A stretch of DNA of 54,744 nucleotides from Pseudoalteromonas rubra (GCF_005887115.1 NZ_PNCJ01000001.1:1-54744); one strand, 5' to 3'; shown: positions 1 through 15,479, counted from the first letter of the stretch. Notes: generated by a model from the sequence alone, not told the origin. Numbers and translations are program-made.

Positions 1-21
1 TTCAAACTTTTCTTTTGCCAT
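1..21 (-). CDS. tuf: Elongation factor Tu, first 7 codons (partial)
   Basis: The complement reads ATG followed by codons for AKEKFE, the usual N-terminus of EF-Tu, and then leaves the window. It lies directly downstream of fusA, where tufA sits in the str operon of gammaproteobacteria. An AGGAA ribosome binding site precedes the ATG. Only the start is visible, so nothing can be said about the rest of the gene. Confidence 0.85.
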
Positions 22-78
22 TTTCAAAATTCCTATAAAGAAATTAAAGTCCAGCCCTAAGACCGGACCGAACTAAAA

Positions 79-2193
79 TTACTTAACAGCGCGAGCTGCA
101 ATAATTGCGTCAGCAACGTTTTTCGCCGCTTCTGCGTACTTGGAAAATTCCATTGAGTACGAAGCTCGACCTTGTGTTGCAGAACGAAGATCGGTTGCAT
201 AACCAAACATTTCAGACAGCGGTACCTGAGCATTAACTTGCTTCAGACCACCAAATGAGTCTTCCATACCTTCGATTATGCCTCGACGACGGTTGAGGTC
301 GCCAACGACATCACCCATGTTTGCTTCAGGGGTGGTGACTTCTACCTTCATAACAGGCTCAAGAATCACAGGCTGCGCATCAAGCGCGCCTTTCTTGAAG
401 CCCATTGCGCCGGCAATCTTAAACGCCATCTCATTTGAGTCGACATCGTGGAACGAGCCGTCAAACAAGGTAGCTTTCACACCCAGCATTGGATAACCCG
501 CAAGAACACCTTGCTTCATCTGCTCCTGGATGCCTTTGTCAACCGCAGGAATGTATTCCTTAGGAACCGTACCACCTACGATTTCGTTCACGAATTCGTA
601 AATTGGCGCGTCTTCATCAGCAACATCCATAGGCTCGAGCTTCAACCAAACGTGACCATACTGGCCGCGTCCGCCTGACTGACGTACGAATTTACCTTCG
701 GCTTCAACCGAACCGCGGATCGTTTCACGATAAGCAACTTGTGGCTTACCTACGTTACATTCAACACTGAACTCACGTTTCATACGATCTACGATAATAT
801 CCAGGTGGAGTTCACCCATACCTGAGATAATGGTTTGGCCTGATTCTTCGTCGGTTTCAACTCTGAAAGACGGGTCTTCCGCAGCCAGTTTACCCAGCGC
901 GATACCCATTTTTTCTTGGTCAGCAACGGTCTTAGGCTCTACTGCCACTGAGATCACTGGCTCTGGAAATTCCATACGCTCTAACGTGATAACAGCATCA
1001 TGGGCACAAAGCGTGTCACCTGTGGTGACGTCTTTGAGACCAATTGCAGCAGCAATGTCCCCGGCGCGAACTTCTTTGATCTCTTCACGCGAGTTAGAGT
1101 GCATCTGAACGATACGTCCAAAGCGCTCTTTTTTGCCTTTAACTGGGTTATAAACCGAGTCACCCTGACCTACTGTGCCGGAATAAACTCGGAAGAAGGT
1201 AAGCGTACCAACAAATGGGTCGGTGGCGATCTTAAACGCCAGAGCAGAAAACGGTGCGCTGTCGTCCGCAGGACGCGTTGCTTCGCTTTCATCTTCCAGG
1301 ATACCCTGGATCTCTTTAACCTCAGTTGGAGATGGCATGTATTCAACAACGGCATCAAGCACAGCCTGAACACCTTTGTTTTTGAACGCACTACCACAGG
1401 TCATTGGCACAATTTCATTGTTCAATGTACGCTGACGGATCGCGGCCTTAATTTCGGCCTCGTTCAGTTCACCTTCTTCAAGATATTTGTCCATTAGCTC
1501 TTCAGACGCTTCTGCGGCAGATTCGAGTAGCTCTGCGCGCCACTCCTCTGCCAGCTCCTGAAGTTCTGCCGGGATCTCTTCGTAGTTGAAAGTCATCCCC
1601 TGGTCTTCAGCATTCCAGTTGATGGCTTTCATCTTGATGAGATCAATAACACCTTTAAATTCATCTTCAGCACCAATTGGCAGCTGAATTGGCACAGGCG
1701 TAGCGCCAAGACGCTTTTTCACCTGATCCACAACGGCGAGGAAATCTGCGCCGGTACGGTCCATTTTATTGACGAAAATCATGCGAGGTACTTCGTACTT
1801 GTTCGCCTGACGCCAAACGGTTTCCGTTTGTGGTTGTACACCTGATGAAGCACATAATACGACTACAGCCCCATCTAGTACACGTAATGAACGTTCTACT
1901 TCGATGGTGAAGTCTACGTGTCCGGGAGTATCGATGATGTTTATACGATGCTCATCAAACTGAGCATCCATCCCTTTCCAGAAACACGTGGTCGCAGCAG
2001 AAGTAATGGTAATACCACGCTCCTGCTCCTGCTCCATCCAGTCCATAGTTGCGGCACCATCATGTACCTCACCAATTTTGTGAGACAGGCCCGTGTAATA
2101 AAGTACACGTTCCGTGGTGGTGGTTTTCCCCGCATCTACGTGAGCACAGATCCCGATATTACGGTAGCGCTCAATAGGAGTTGTACGTGCCAT
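79..2193 (-). CDS. fusA: Elongation factor G
   Basis: This is the translational GTPase that drives tRNA-mRNA translocation on the ribosome. Its 704 residues are full length for bacterial EF-G. The G1 P-loop ([13 protein letters not shown]) is at about residues 17-29, the switch region RGITITSAA follows at about 59-67, DTPGH is G3 and NKMD is G4. The C-terminal domains IV and V include the GGRGQYGHV stretch. It is the third gene of the rpsL-rpsG-fusA-tuf operon, 27 nt after rpsG, and its ATG is preceded by an AGAGGA-type ribosome binding site. Nothing unusual is seen in it. Confidence 0.98.
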   Translation of the reverse strand: MARTTPIERYRNIGICAHVDAGKTTTTERVLYYTGLSHKIGEVHDGAATMDWMEQEQERGITITSAATTCFWKGMDAQFDEHRINIIDTPGHVDFTIEVERSLRVLDGAVVVLCASSGVQPQTETVWRQANKYEVPRMIFVNKMDRTGADFLAVVDQVKKRLGATPVPIQLPIGAEDEFKGVIDLIKMKAINWNAEDQGMTFNYEEIPAELQELAEEWRAELLESAAEASEELMDKYLEEGELNEAEIKAAIRQRTLNNEIVPMTCGSAFKNKGVQAVLDAVVEYMPSPTEVKEIQGILEDESEATRPADDSAPFSALAFKIATDPFVGTLTFFRVYSGTVGQGDSVYNPVKGKKERFGRIVQMHSNSREEIKEVRAGDIAAAIGLKDVTTGDTLCAHDAVITLERMEFPEPVISVAVEPKTVADQEKMGIALGKLAAEDPSFRVETDEESGQTIISGMGELHLDIIVDRMKREFSVECNVGKPQVAYRETIRGSVEAEGKFVRQSGGRGQYGHVWLKLEPMDVADEDAPIYEFVNEIVGGTVPKEYIPAVDKGIQEQMKQGVLAGYPMLGVKATLFDGSFHDVDSNEMAFKIAGAMGFKKGALDAQPVILEPVMKVEVTTPEANMGDVVGDLNRRRGIIEGMEDSFGGLKQVNAQVPLSEMFGYATDLRSATQGRASYSMEFSKYAEAAKNVADAIIAARAVK

Positions 2194-2220
2194 ATTATCC
2201 TCTTAAAGGTCTCGGGCAGA

Positions 2221-2709
<489 letters not shown>

Positions 2710-2793
2710 TCAGGTTCGTCTTACTACGACGAATTCCCAAAACAAAATATATAAATTAAAACTTAAGTGCTTGGCCTTACTAACGGAGAACCA

Positions 2794-3168
2794 TTAGCCC
2801 TTAGGACGTTTTGCACCGTACTTAGAACGACCTTGTTTACGGTCATTTACGCCAGCACAGTCAAGCGCGCCACGTACTGTGTGGAAACGCACACCTGGTA
2901 AGTCTTTAACACGACCACCACGGATTAGGATAACACTGTGCTCTTGCAAGTTGTGGCCTTCACCACCAATGTAAGATGTTACTTCGAAACCGTTCGTTAG
3001 ACGAACACGCGCTACTTTACGTAGTGCAGAGTTTGGCTTCTTAGGTGTAGTTGTATATACACGAGTACATACACCACGCTTTTGAGGACAAGCTTTAAGA
3101 GCAGCTGAGTTGCTCTTAGTAACCTTGCTGCGACGTGGCTTACGTACTAGCTGGTTAATAGTTGCCAT
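2794..3168 (-). CDS. rpsL: Small ribosomal subunit protein S12
   Basis: S12 is the decoding-centre protein of the 30S subunit. The 124 residues include the conserved [18 protein letters not shown] loop, whose lysine is the usual streptomycin-resistance position (wild-type K here), and the [12 protein letters not shown] loop. It is the first gene of the str operon, about 90 nt downstream of the predicted start of a strong sigma70 promoter. The ribosome binding site AGGAGC precedes the ATG. The sequence appears wild type at the well-known resistance sites. Confidence 0.98.
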   Translation of the reverse strand: MATINQLVRKPRRSKVTKSNSAALKACPQKRGVCTRVYTTTPKKPNSALRKVARVRLTNGFEVTSYIGGEGHNLQEHSVILIRGGRVKDLPGVRFHTVRGALDCAGVNDRKQGRSKYGAKRPKG

Positions 3169-3263
3169 TAAATAGCTCCTGAATTAATAAAAATTACTAC
3201 TGAAAAAATCAAATTTCGCCAATTTAAACGTTCGGTTATTCGAACGAATAAATGGGTGGCGGA

Positions 3264-3292
3264 ATTTTAATGAGCAAAGTTTAACCTGTCAA
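3264..3292 (-). promoter_or_regulatory. Sigma70 promoter of the rpsL-rpsG-fusA operon
   Basis: On the minus strand, TTGACA (3287-3292) and TAAAAT (3264-3269) are separated by exactly 17 nt. This is a perfect -35 box and a 5/6 -10 box. Transcription would start near 3257. The leader then carries a small hairpin (CGTTCG / CGAACG, about 3227-3246) before rpsL. Confidence 0.85.
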
Positions 3293-3303
3293 CCAAAACA
3301 ACT

Positions 3304-3331
3304 AAAAAGGCAGCGTTAAAGCTGCCTTTTT
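3304..3331. terminator. Bidirectional intrinsic terminator after rpoC
   Basis: A stem AAAAAGGCAGC / GCTGCCTTTTT surrounds a 6-nt loop, so an A-run on one side becomes a U-run on either strand. On the minus strand it follows the rpoC stop and closes the rpl-rpoBC operon, just upstream of the rpsL promoter. Confidence 0.88.
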
Positions 3332-3336
3332 ATTGT

Positions 3337-3359
3337 AATTGACGTGTTTTTCGTCAATT
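3337..3359 (-). terminator. Hairpin abutting the rpoC stop codon
   Basis: An 8-bp inverted repeat (AATTGACG / CGTCAATT, 7-nt loop) starts immediately after the rpoC stop codon, ahead of the stronger terminator. It lacks its own long U-run. It may act as an RNA-stabilising or auxiliary termination hairpin. Confidence 0.45.
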
Positions 3360-6300
3360 TTAGTCTTGGCCGCCAAGCAAGTCTGCGTTTAGTGCGTCAG
3401 TCAGTGCCTGAGATGCTTCTTCAGCACTTACTGTCTGCTCTTCAACTGCAGCTTCATTTTGCTTACGACGGTTGATGCGATCTAAGTGGTAAGAGAAACC
3501 AGTACCCGCTGGGATCAGACGACCCACGATAACGTTTTCTTTCAGACCACGTAGCTCATCACTCTTACCATTTACTGCGGCTTCAGTCAGGACACGAGTT
3601 GTTTCCTGGAACGAGGCTGCAGAGATGAAAGATTCTGTTGCCAGTGAGGCTTTGGTAATACCCATCAGCTGAATTTCGAACTTAGCTGGGATCTTACCTT
3701 GTTTCTCTAGCTCGCGGTTTGCGATGTTAACGCGTGCCACTTCGGCTTGCTCGCCCGCCAGGAACTCACTGTCACCACCATCGATGATGATACATTTACG
3801 TAGCATCTGGCGAATGATGGTTTCGATGTGCTTATCGTTAATCTTTACACCCTGTAGACGGTATACTTCTTGTACTTCGTTTACGATGTAGTTAGATACG
3901 TCAGTCACACCACGTAGACGTAAGATGTCGTGCGGAGACTCAGGGCCATCGGCGATAACTTCACCTTTCGATACCTGCTCACCCTCGAACACGTTCAGCT
4001 GACGCCATTTCGGGATCATTTCTTCGTATGCATCACCCTCTGCCGGCGTGATCACCAGGCGCTTCTTACCTTTGGTTTCTTTACCAAAGCTAACGGTACC
4101 TGTGATTTCTGCCAGGATTGCTGGATCTTTCGGCTTACGTGCTTCGAATAGGTCAGCAACTCGAGGTAGACCACCCGTGATATCACGCGTCTTCGAACCT
4201 TCCTGAGGAATACGCGCTAATACGTCACCCGGCTGAGCCGTAGCACCATCTGTGATTTCGATGGTGGTGAACGAAGGCAGACGAATTTCCTGCAGGCCAC
4301 GCTCTTCATTTTCAATGATAAGCTTAGGCTCTTTTGCATTCACCTTAGCAAGGTCTTTAACTACCACACGCGTCAGACCAGTCAGTTCGTCTGTCTGTGC
4401 TTCTGTGTTAGAATCGTCGATGTCGCTGAACGATACTTTAGACTCATGCTCGATGATGATTGGGTGACTGTGCGGGTCCCAGGTCGCGACAATGTCGTTA
4501 CCTTTCACTTCAGCACCGTCATTCACTGACAATACGGCACCGTAAGGCACTTTATAGCGCTCTTTCTCACGGCCCTGCTCGTCAATAACCGTAATTTCGG
4601 TTGAACGTGAGGTGATCACTATCTTACCGTCGGTATTGATTACGAACTTCGCATTGTGCAGCTTCATGCTACCGTTGTTCTTCACCTGAACGCTGTTCTC
4701 TGCAGACGCTCGAGATGCCGCACCACCGATGTGGAAGGTACGCATCGTCAGCTGGGTACCCGGCTCACCGATTGATTGTGCCGCGATAACACCCACAGAC
4801 TCACCCGCGTTGATGATATGGCCACGAGCCAGGTCACGACCGTAACACTTAGCACATACACCAAAGTCGTTTTCACAGGTGATAACCGAGCGTACTTTAA
4901 CTTCGTCCACTGAGTGCTCTTCTAACAGGTCACACAGCTTCTCATCAAGCATCACGTTACGTTCAACCAGCACTTCTTCAGTGCCAGGGATAACCACGTC
5001 TTCTGCGACAACACGACCCAATACACGCTCGCGTAGTGGCTCTACAACGTCACCACCTTCAATCAGCGGCTTCATCACAGTACCTTCAAGAGTACCACAA
5101 TCAGTTTCGTTGATGACCAAGTCTTGTGCCACGTCTACCAGACGACGAGTCAGATAACCCGAGTTCGCTGTCTTAAGTGCCGTATCGGCTAGACCTTTAC
5201 GCGCACCGTGCGTCGAGATGAAGTACTGTAGTACGTTCAGACCTTCACGGAAGTTCGCGGTGATAGGTGTTTCGATGATTGAACCATCCGGACGTGCCAT
5301 CAGACCACGCATACCGGCTAGCTGACGGATCTGAGCGGCACTACCACGTGCGCCCGAGTCGGCCATCATGAATACTGAGTTGAAAGAGTCTTGCTCTTCT
5401 TCTTCACCTTTTGCATTCACAACCGTGTCTTTCGACAAGTTCGCCATCATCTCACGTGACAAGTTTTCATTAACACGTGACCAGATATCGATAACTTTGT
5501 TGTATTTCTCACCCGCAGTTACAAGACCAGACTGGAATTGCTGGTTGATTTCTGTAACTTCGGCTTCTGCCGCTTCGATGATACCAACTTTCGTAGGTGG
5601 GATTTCCATATCGTTGATACCGATAGAAACACCCGACTTCATCGCGTAGTGGAAACCGGTGTACATCACCTGGTCAGCAAAGATAACGGTATCTTTCAGA
5701 CCCAGACGACGGTAACACTCGTTCAACAAACCAGAGATCTGCTTTTTACCCAGCGTGCGGTTGATCAACTCAAACGGCAGGCCAGTAGGCATGATCAAAG
5801 ACAGGATGGCACGACCAACTGTGGTTTCAACCACTTCAGTTACGTCTTTACGCTCACCTGTTTCGCCATCAATGTGGACTTCTGCGATACGTACTTTCAC
5901 GCGTGCATGTAGTTCAGCAGCGCCAGTACGGTAAGCTTTTTCAGCTTCTTTCGCATCTTTGAAAGCAATGCCTTCACCTTTTGCGTTGATGCGGTCGCGA
6001 GTCATATAGTACAGACCCAATACAACGTCCTGTGAAGGTACGATGATTGGCTCACCGTTCGCAGGAGACAGGATGTTGTTGGTCGACATCATCAGGGCAC
6101 GTGCTTCAAGCTGTGCTTCCAGTGTCAACGGTACGTGTACCGCCATTTGGTCACCATCGAAGTCAGCGTTATACGCCGCACACACTAGTGGGTGCAGGTG
6201 GATTGCTTTACCTTCGATCAGAACAGGTTCAAACGCCTGGATACCTAGTCTGTGAAGTGTCGGTGCACGGTTCAGCAGAACCGGGTGCTCACGGATAACT

Positions 6301-7541
6301 TCGTCTAGTACGTCCCAAACCTCTGGTACTTCGCGCTCAACCATCTTCTTCGCAGCTTTGATGGTAGTCGCCATGCCGCGGCGCTCTAGTTTGCCGTAGA
6401 TGAATGGCTTGAATAGCTCAAGTGCCATTTTCTTAGGCAGACCACACTGGTGTAATTTCAGTGTTGGACCTACTGTGATTACAGAACGGCCTGAGTAGTC
6501 TACACGCTTACCTAGTAGGTTTTGACGGAAACGACCTTGCTTACCTTTGATCATGTCTGCAAGCGACTTCAGAGGACGCTTGTTAGAACCTGTGATCGCA
6601 CGGCCACGACGACCGTTATCGAGTAGTGCATCGACCGCTTCTTGCAACATACGCTTTTCGTTGCGTACGATGATGTCCGGTGCCGCCAGGTCAAGTAGAC
6701 GCTTAAGACGGTTGTTACGGTTGATAACACGACGGTACAAGTCATTGAGATCAGACGTCGCAAAACGACCACCATCCAGTGGTACAAGTGGACGTAGATC
6801 AGGTGGCAGTACAGGTAGTACGCTCATTACCATCCACTCAGGATTGTTACCTGACTGGTGGAACGCTTCCATCAACTTAAGACGCTTAGTAATCTTCTTA
6901 CGCTTGGTCTCAGAGTTGATAGTAGGCAGCTCTTCACGCATTTCAGCGATCAGCTGACCCAGATCCAGGTCACGTAGCAGATCAAGTACTGCTTCGGCAC
7001 CCATCTTAGCTTCGAACTCGTCACCGTGCTCTTCCAGAGCATCCAGGTACTCTTCTTCACCTAACAGCTGGCCACGTTCAAGTGTCGTCATGCCAGGTTC
7101 AGTTACAACGAATGACTCGAAGTAAAGTACACGCTCGATATCACGAAGCGTCATGTCCAGCATCAGGCCGATACGAGACGGCAATGATTTTAGGAACCAA
7201 ATGTGTGCAACTGGGCTGGCCAGCTCAATGTGACCCATGCGGTCACGGCGTACTTTAGTCAGTGTAACTTCAACGCCACACTTTTCACAGATCACACCAC
7301 GGTGCTTCAAGCGCTTGTACTTACCACACAAACACTCATAATCTTTTACTGGGCCGAAGATACGGGCACAGAATAAGCCGTCACGCTCAGGCTTGAAAGT
7401 ACGGTAGTTAATTGTCTCAGGTTTCTTTACCTCACCGTAGGACCATGAACGCACCATGTCCGGCGAAGCAAGACCAATGCGAATTGCATCGAATTCTTCG
7501 GTCTTATTTTGTTGCTTCAGAAACTTAAGTAAGTCTTTCAC
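3360..7541 (-). CDS. rpoC: DNA-directed RNA polymerase subunit beta'
   Basis: This is the catalytic large subunit of RNA polymerase. The open frame runs back to 7595, but the likely start is the GTG at 7541, which gives 1393 residues beginning [11 protein letters not shown], as in enterobacterial RpoC. An AGGAG ribosome binding site lies 8-9 nt upstream of that GTG. Visible landmarks are the N-terminal zinc site (CLCG...CEKC), the [12 protein letters not shown]g-binding loop, the trigger-loop region and the second zinc cluster ([11 protein letters not shown]). The gene lies 95 nt downstream of rpoB and ends the operon at two hairpins. Full length; no truncation. Confidence 0.97.
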   Translation of the reverse strand: MKDLLKFLKQQNKTEEFDAIRIGLASPDMVRSWSYGEVKKPETINYRTFKPERDGLFCARIFGPVKDYECLCGKYKRLKHRGVICEKCGVEVTLTKVRRDRMGHIELASPVAHIWFLKSLPSRIGLMLDMTLRDIERVLYFESFVVTEPGMTTLERGQLLGEEEYLDALEEHGDEFEAKMGAEAVLDLLRDLDLGQLIAEMREELPTINSETKRKKITKRLKLMEAFHQSGNNPEWMVMSVLPVLPPDLRPLVPLDGGRFATSDLNDLYRRVINRNNRLKRLLDLAAPDIIVRNEKRMLQEAVDALLDNGRRGRAITGSNKRPLKSLADMIKGKQGRFRQNLLGKRVDYSGRSVITVGPTLKLHQCGLPKKMALELFKPFIYGKLERRGMATTIKAAKKMVEREVPEVWDVLDEVIREHPVLLNRAPTLHRLGIQAFEPVLIEGKAIHLHPLVCAAYNADFDGDQMAVHVPLTLEAQLEARALMMSTNNILSPANGEPIIVPSQDVVLGLYYMTRDRINAKGEGIAFKDAKEAEKAYRTGAAELHARVKVRIAEVHIDGETGERKDVTEVVETTVGRAILSLIMPTGLPFELINRTLGKKQISGLLNECYRRLGLKDTVIFADQVMYTGFHYAMKSGVSIGINDMEIPPTKVGIIEAAEAEVTEINQQFQSGLVTAGEKYNKVIDIWSRVNENLSREMMANLSKDTVVNAKGEEEEQDSFNSVFMMADSGARGSAAQIRQLAGMRGLMARPDGSIIETPITANFREGLNVLQYFISTHGARKGLADTALKTANSGYLTRRLVDVAQDLVINETDCGTLEGTVMKPLIEGGDVVEPLRERVLGRVVAEDVVIPGTEEVLVERNVMLDEKLCDLLEEHSVDEVKVRSVITCENDFGVCAKCYGRDLARGHIINAGESVGVIAAQSIGEPGTQLTMRTFHIGGAASRASAENSVQVKNNGSMKLHNAKFVINTDGKIVITSRSTEITVIDEQGREKERYKVPYGAVLSVNDGAEVKGNDIVATWDPHSHPIIIEHESKVSFSDIDDSNTEAQTDELTGLTRVVVKDLAKVNAKEPKLIIENEERGLQEIRLPSFTTIEITDGATAQPGDVLARIPQEGSKTRDITGGLPRVADLFEARKPKDPAILAEITGTVSFGKETKGKKRLVITPAEGDAYEEMIPKWRQLNVFEGEQVSKGEVIADGPESPHDILRLRGVTDVSNYIVNEVQEVYRLQGVKINDKHIETIIRQMLRKCIIIDGGDSEFLAGEQAEVARVNIANRELEKQGKIPAKFEIQLMGITKASLATESFISAASFQETTRVLTEAAVNGKSDELRGLKENVIVGRLIPAGTGFSYHLDRINRRKQNEAAVEEQTVSAEEASQALTDALNADLLGGQD

Positions 7542-7636
7542 CTTAGCTCTCCTGTCGGAGTTAATCTTGAGGGCAAGCCTGGCTTGCCCCTTCATTCTTT
7601 TCAGTCCGGTCTGGGCCGCTTAGGCGGCCCGGCGGA

Positions 7637-11662
<4,026 letters not shown>

Positions 11663-11857
11663 GGGGTTCCTCAGCTTGCTGATCTTTGACCCAACCTGTT
11701 CATGGAGAACAGACTTCATTGGCATCTAAGCCATGATAACAACATCTAATTGTCGTCCTATGAGTCACTCACTTTCAAAATACTACTAACAGATTGAAAA
11801 ATAAGAAAAAACATAGGAATTTATTGCGCAACAGGAAAGCGTCGCTCTATAGCGCAA

Positions 11858-11889
11858 AAGGGCCGGTGATTAAATAATCACCAGCCCTT
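11858..11889 (-). terminator. rplL-rpoB intergenic attenuator / hairpin
   Basis: A long stem with one mismatch (AAGGGC-GGTGATTA paired with TAATCACC-GCCCTT) is followed on the minus strand by TTTTGCGC. It lies 38 nt after the rplL stop and about 195 nt before rpoB. In E. coli this gap holds an attenuator and an RNase III site that set the ratio of ribosomal protein to polymerase. The position and the short U-run suggest partial termination here too. Confidence 0.7.
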
Positions 11890-11927
11890 GCCTGATTGCT
11901 CAGGCAGCGAACCTAGCAAATGCCAGA

Positions 11928-12290
11928 TTACTTGATCTCAACTTCAGCACCAGCTTCTTCAAGATCTTTCTTAAGTGCTTCAGCTTCTTCTTTAGAAACA
12001 GCTTCTTTGATTGGCGCAGGAGCAGACTCAACAAGAGCTTTTGCTTCTTTAAGGCCAAGACCAGTTGCACCACGTACAGCTTTGATAGCAGCAACTTTGT
12101 TACCGCCAGCGCCAGCTAGGATTACGTCGAACTCAGTCTTTTCTTCAGCAGCTTCAGCAGGACCAGCAGCAACAACAGCAGCAGCTGCAGTTACGCCGAA
12201 TTTTTCTTCCATTGCTTCAACTAGTTCAACAACTTCCATTACTGACATTTCAGCAATCGCGTCAAGGATTTGGTCTTTAGTTACAGACAT
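11928..12290 (-). CDS. rplL: Large ribosomal subunit protein bL12 (L7/L12)
   Basis: This is the stalk protein that recruits translational GTPases. Its 120 residues comprise an N-terminal dimerisation segment ([20 protein letters not shown]), an Ala-rich hinge at about 34-50 and the conserved C-terminal domain ([21 protein letters not shown]). The sequence is acidic and Ala/Glu-rich, as expected. It follows rplJ by 70 nt and should be co-translated in excess over L10. Confidence 0.98.
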   Translation of the reverse strand: MSVTKDQILDAIAEMSVMEVVELVEAMEEKFGVTAAAAVVAAGPAEAAEEKTEFDVILAGAGGNKVAAIKAVRGATGLGLKEAKALVESAPAPIKEAVSKEEAEALKKDLEEAGAEVEIK

Positions 12291-12360
12291 TTTAAGTTTC
12301 CTAATTAATCACGAACCATGGGGTTCTAAAAATTTATTTGTGAAAGTAAGAAGCGTGCTA

Positions 12361-12855
12361 TTAAGCAGCTGCTTCAGCTTTCTGAACACGTACAGCTTCA
12401 ATTGTTTTACACAATTTACCAGCTGACGCTTCTTTCATAGCGCTCATTAGGCGTGCAACAGCTTCGTCGTAAGTAGGCAGCTTAGCTAGCATGTCTACGT
12501 CAACAACATTGCCTTCAAATGCAGCCGCTTTCAGTTCGAACAACTCGTTCTTCTTCGCGAAATCAGCGAAGATACGAGCTGCAGCACCTGGGTGCTCTGA
12601 AGAGAAAGCGATTAGGCTTGGGCCCACTAGCGATTCGTTAAGGCACTCATAGTCAGTACCTTCTACAGCGCGCTTAGCTAGCGTGTTACGGACAACTTTC
12701 ATCCATACGCCTGCTTCACGAGCTTCTTTACGAAGTGCAGTGATCGCATCTACTGTTACACCACGAGAATCTGCAACAACTGCAGACAGAGCACCTTTGG
12801 CAGCTTCGTTGACTTCAGCAACAATTGCTTTTTTGTCTTGAAGATTTAAAGCCAT
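12361..12855 (-). CDS. rplJ: Large ribosomal subunit protein uL10
   Basis: L10 is the base of the L12 stalk. The 164 residues start [25 protein letters not shown] and show the N-terminal rRNA-binding domain, followed by the C-terminal helix that binds L12 dimers. The upstream sequence AGGAGT is a good ribosome binding site. In this family the L10-L12 complex binds the mRNA leader and represses translation; the long untranslated leader here (about 285 nt) fits that. Confidence 0.98.
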   Translation of the reverse strand: MALNLQDKKAIVAEVNEAAKGALSAVVADSRGVTVDAITALRKEAREAGVWMKVVRNTLAKRAVEGTDYECLNESLVGPSLIAFSSEHPGAAARIFADFAKKNELFELKAAAFEGNVVDVDMLAKLPTYDEAVARLMSAMKEASAGKLCKTIEAVRVQKAEAAA

Positions 12856-13140
12856 GGGTGTTACTCCTGGTTATGATGGGAACGTGTCCCAGTTCTACTT
12901 TACTCATTGTCTTTCGACTCAGAGCTGCTTTTTACGGCGAGAACCAGAAGATTAGGAAAAATCTAGCTGGGATTCACACCGTCTACGTAGGGAATTAAGT
13001 AACTCAGTTACACCTACGGTCTTGGACGGAAACGCAATTTATCGGATCATTGTAGACTATAAAGCCTGCAAAGTGCCGAAATTATGCGCTTCAACCCGAA
13101 TTCTTTGCTTCGTTGAGAGTCAGACTCTCAACGAAATGGC
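12856..13140 (-). ncRNA. L10 (rplJ) autoregulatory mRNA leader
   Basis: About 285 nt separate the predicted transcription start near 13139 from rplJ, without any reading frame. The leader begins with the 12-bp hairpin at 13109-13135. Further down it contains nested inverted repeats around 12990-13020 (CGTAGG with CCTACG enclosing GTAAC-TGA-GTTAC). Length, position and paired elements agree with the known L10 leader of proteobacteria, which binds L10-L12. The precise L10-binding kink-turn was not assigned by eye. Confidence 0.7.
13109..13135 (-). promoter_or_regulatory. Perfect hairpin at the 5' end of the rplJ leader
   Basis: TTCGTTGAGAGT and its exact complement ACTCTCAACGAA flank a 3-nt loop. 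In transcript orientation the hairpin starts only a few nucleotides after the predicted +1 of the rplJ promoter. No U-run follows, so it is not a typical terminator. It more likely protects the 5' end or forms the first stem of the leader. Confidence 0.65.
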
Positions 13141-13145
13141 GCAAA

Positions 13146-13174
13146 ATTATAGTCTAATTTTTACGCCATGTAAA
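13146..13174 (-). promoter_or_regulatory. Sigma70 promoter of rplJ-rplL-rpoB-rpoC
   Basis: On the minus strand TTTACA (13169-13174) and a perfect TATAAT (13146-13151) are 17 nt apart. The promoter begins 14 nt after the rplA stop codon, in the place of the E. coli L10 promoter. Confidence 0.88.
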
Positions 13175-13188
13175 CGCTTATCTCTAAA

Positions 13189-13893
13189 TTAAGCCACTTG
13201 CGTGTTTAGAGTAGCTTGGTCTACAGCAACACCCGCGCCCATAGTCGTTGAGATGCTTACTTTCTTCACGTAAGTACCTTTAGCTTGTGAAGGCTTAGCC
13301 TTCTTAAGCGCAACGATAAGTGCTTCCAGGTTTTCCTGAAGCTGGTTAGCGTCGAAATCAACCTTACCGATAGTGGTGTGGATGATGCCGTTTTTGTCGT
13401 TACGGTAGCGAACCTGACCCGCTTTCGCGTTTTTAACTGCCTCTGCAACGTTAGGCGTTACAGTACCAGTCTTAGGGTTAGGCATAAGGCCGCGTGGACC
13501 TAGGATTTGACCTAGTTGACCAACTACGCGCATTGCATCCGGAGAAGCAACAACTACGTCGAAGTTCATTTCGCCTTTCTTAACCTGCTCAGCAAGGTCT
13601 TCCATGCCTACCAGATCAGCACCAGCTTCTTTTGCTGCATCAGCGTTTGCACCTTGAGTGAATACTGCTACGCGTACTTCACGACCTGTACCGTGAGGTA
13701 GTACAGTTGCACCACGTACGTTTTGGTCAGATTTACGAGCATCGATACCCAGGTTTACAGCAACGTCTACGCTTTCAACGAACTTAGCAGTAGCCAGTTC
13801 TTTAAGAAGAGCAACAGCTTCGTTGATTTCGTATTCTTTAGTAACATCCACTTTTTCGCGGATAGTACGCATACGCTTAGTTAATTTAGCCAT
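13189..13893 (-). CDS. rplA: Large ribosomal subunit protein uL1
   Basis: L1 builds the mobile L1 stalk and in E. coli represses the rplK-rplA mRNA. The ATG at 13893 gives 234 residues starting [15 protein letters not shown], matching the family; the frame also contains a TTG two codons earlier, which is ignored. The sequence includes the [15 protein letters not shown] and [12 protein letters not shown] motifs. Only 6 nt separate it from the rplK stop, so the two genes are translationally coupled. Confidence 0.98.
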   Translation of the reverse strand: MAKLTKRMRTIREKVDVTKEYEINEAVALLKELATAKFVESVDVAVNLGIDARKSDQNVRGATVLPHGTGREVRVAVFTQGANADAAKEAGADLVGMEDLAEQVKKGEMNFDVVVASPDAMRVVGQLGQILGPRGLMPNPKTGTVTPNVAEAVKNAKAGQVRYRNDKNGIIHTTIGKVDFDANQLQENLEALIVALKKAKPSQAKGTYVKKVSISTTMGAGVAVDQATLNTQVA

Positions 13894-13899
13894 TCTCAA

Positions 13900-14328
13900 T
13901 TACCCCTCTACGTTCAAGCCCATTGCACGTGCAGAACCTGCAATCGTGCGTACAGCTGCGTCCATATCAGCAGCAGTAAGATCCGGACGTTTAGTCTCAA
14001 CGATCTCTTCAAGCTGAGCGCGAGTAACAGTACCCACTTTCTCAGTGTTAGGACGGCCAGAACCAGACTTGATACCAGCTGCTTTCTTAAGAAGGTAAGA
14101 AGCAGGTGGAGTTTTCATGTCGAAAGTGAAAGAACGGTCGTTGTAAACAGAAATGATTACAGGAACCGGTGCACCTTTCTCGATAGACTCTGTACGTGCG
14201 TTGAACGCTTTACAGAATTCCATGATGTTTACACCGTGTTGACCTAGTGCAGGACCTACTGGAGGACTAGGGTTAGCCATACCAGCAGCAACTTGTAGCT
14301 TGATTAAAGCTTCAACTTTTTTAGCCAT
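13900..14328 (-). CDS. rplK: Large ribosomal subunit protein uL11
   Basis: L11 is part of the GTPase-associated centre and the site sensed by RelA. Its 142 residues begin [30 protein letters not shown] (given here only as a landmark of the proline-rich N-domain) and end with the rRNA-binding domain. It is the first gene of the rplK-rplA unit, about 120 nt downstream of a promoter superimposed on the nusG terminator. The ATG has AGGTATT upstream. Confidence 0.98.
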   Translation of the reverse strand: MAKKVEALIKLQVAAGMANPSPPVGPALGQHGVNIMEFCKAFNARTESIEKGAPVPVIISVYNDRSFTFDMKTPPASYLLKKAAGIKSGSGRPNTEKVGTVTRAQLEEIVETKRPDLTAADMDAAVRTIAGSARAMGLNVEG

Positions 14329-14437
14329 GATAATACCTCGTTATGTGGGTCTTAGCCTTGTGCGCGCGAGGACGCGTACTCAGACGGCTTCCCAATTAAA
14401 AAAATCTGTCTTTTTGTGCGTCATCGTAATGACATAC

Positions 14438-14474
14438 AAAAAGGCCGCTGATTATAGATTAACCAGCGGCCTTT
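14438..14474 (-). terminator. Intrinsic terminator after nusG
   Basis: On the minus strand AAAGGCCGCTG pairs with CAGCGGCCTTT, ending in TTTTTG. It lies 33 nt after the nusG stop. The loop contains the TATAAT box of the rplK promoter, so terminator and promoter overlap completely. Confidence 0.85.
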
Positions 14475-14479
14475 GGCAA
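14451..14479 (-). promoter_or_regulatory. Sigma70 promoter of rplK-rplA, inside the nusG terminator
   Basis: TTGCCA (14474-14479) and a perfect TATAAT (14451-14456) on the minus strand are 17 nt apart. The -10 box is in the loop of the nusG terminator, and the spacer is one arm of its stem. Transcription would start within the other arm. Confidence 0.82.
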
Positions 14480-14506
14480 TAACTTTTGCTGTTTTAAACA
14501 ACAAAA

Positions 14507-15064
14507 TTACTTATCTTGCTCAACCTGTCCAAACTCCAGGTCAACCGGTGTAGAACGACCGAAGATCAGTACCGATACTTTCAGACGACTCTTCTCGTAA
14601 TCGACTTCTTCCACAACGCCATTAAAGTCAGCAAATGGACCATCAATAACACGTACCACTTCACCTGGCTCGAACAAGGTCGCTGGCTTAGGTGCTTCTG
14701 CATTTTCCTGCAGACGGTTAAGAATACGATCAGCTTCTTTTTTGCTGATTGGCGCTGGACGATCTGACGTACCACCCACAAAGCCCATCACACGTGGTGT
14801 ACTGTTGACCAGGTGCCAGGATGCATCATCCATCACCATCTCAACCAGTACATAGCCTGGGAAGAATTTACGTTCAGACTTACGCTTTTGTCCGGCACGC
14901 ATTTCCACAACTTCTTCAGTTGGGACTAGTACTTCACCGAAGTAGTCTTCCAGACCTTCGATTTTAATGTGCTCAAGAATAGTTTGAGCGACGCGCTTTT
15001 CAAAACCTGAAAACGCCTGAATTACGTACCAACGTAATTTCTTTTCTTTGTTCTCATCCGACAT
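14507..15064 (-). CDS. nusG: Transcription termination/antitermination factor NusG
   Basis: NusG binds RNA polymerase across the clamp and links it to Rho or to ribosomal S10. Its 185 residues comprise the NGN domain (residues about 9-120, starting [18 protein letters not shown]) and a C-terminal KOW domain (about 130-185, with [20 protein letters not shown]). It lies 37 nt downstream of secE, as in most bacteria. The gene is standard in length and content. Confidence 0.98.
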   Translation of the reverse strand: MSDENKEKKLRWYVIQAFSGFEKRVAQTILEHIKIEGLEDYFGEVLVPTEEVVEMRAGQKRKSERKFFPGYVLVEMVMDDASWHLVNSTPRVMGFVGGTSDRPAPISKKEADRILNRLQENAEAPKPATLFEPGEVVRVIDGPFADFNGVVEEVDYEKSRLKVSVLIFGRSTPVDLEFGQVEQDK

Positions 15065-15101
15065 GGGATCAGATCTCCAATCCAGTTAAAACGCTAACCT
15101 G

Positions 15102-15479
15102 TTACAAGGCCAAACCGGTTAAATAGCCAACTGCACGAAACAGAATGCCATCCAATCCCCACAGGATCAGTGCCATTACTACTGTTGCAGCCATTACGAT
15201 AAAGGTCGTGTGTGTTGTTTCCTGACGCGTTGGCCAAACTACCTTGCGAACCTCAATTCTAGACTCTTTGGCGAAAGCGATAAAGGTGCGCCCTTTTTCT
15301 GTTGTCGCAGCAATACCCAATGCTGCACCAATCGCAACTACCACACCAATCGCGCGCGTTAGCACTGAGATATCAGCGTACATGTAGTTACCAACAACTG
15401 CGCCAGCCAATAAAACGACTGCCAACAACCACTTTACCGTGTCCATCGAGCTAGACGGGTTTTCAACATTAGTGCTCAT
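15102..15479 (-). CDS. secE: Preprotein translocase subunit SecE
   Basis: SecE clamps SecY in the Sec translocon of the inner membrane. The 125 residues show three hydrophobic segments (about 13-32, 38-57 and 92-112), the long gammaproteobacterial form as in E. coli. Between them is the conserved amphipathic segment with KESRIEVRKVVWPTRQET at about 70-87. It is upstream of nusG and downstream of tRNA-Trp, probably in one transcript starting at the trpT promoter. Confidence 0.96.
   Translation of the reverse strand: MSTNVENPSSSMDTVKWLLAVVLLAGAVVGNYMYADISVLTRAIGVVVAIGAALGIAATTEKGRTFIAFAKESRIEVRKVVWPTRQETTHTTFIVMAATVVMALILWGLDGILFRAVGYLTGLAL

Noticed and set aside
1000..1497. Long antisense frame inside fusA (165 codons)
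   Set aside because: A shadow frame on the opposite strand of a highly conserved gene, without its own ribosome binding site or recognisable motif.
7542..7595. N-terminal extension of RpoC to an ATG at 7595
   Set aside because: The extra 18 residues are not found in the family, and the GTG at 7541 has a proper AGGAG site and yields the usual VKDLLKFLK start.
11663..11725. N-terminal extension of RpoB to 11725
   Set aside because: Family proteins begin at M(V/A)YSY; a GAGGAA site precedes the ATG at 11662.
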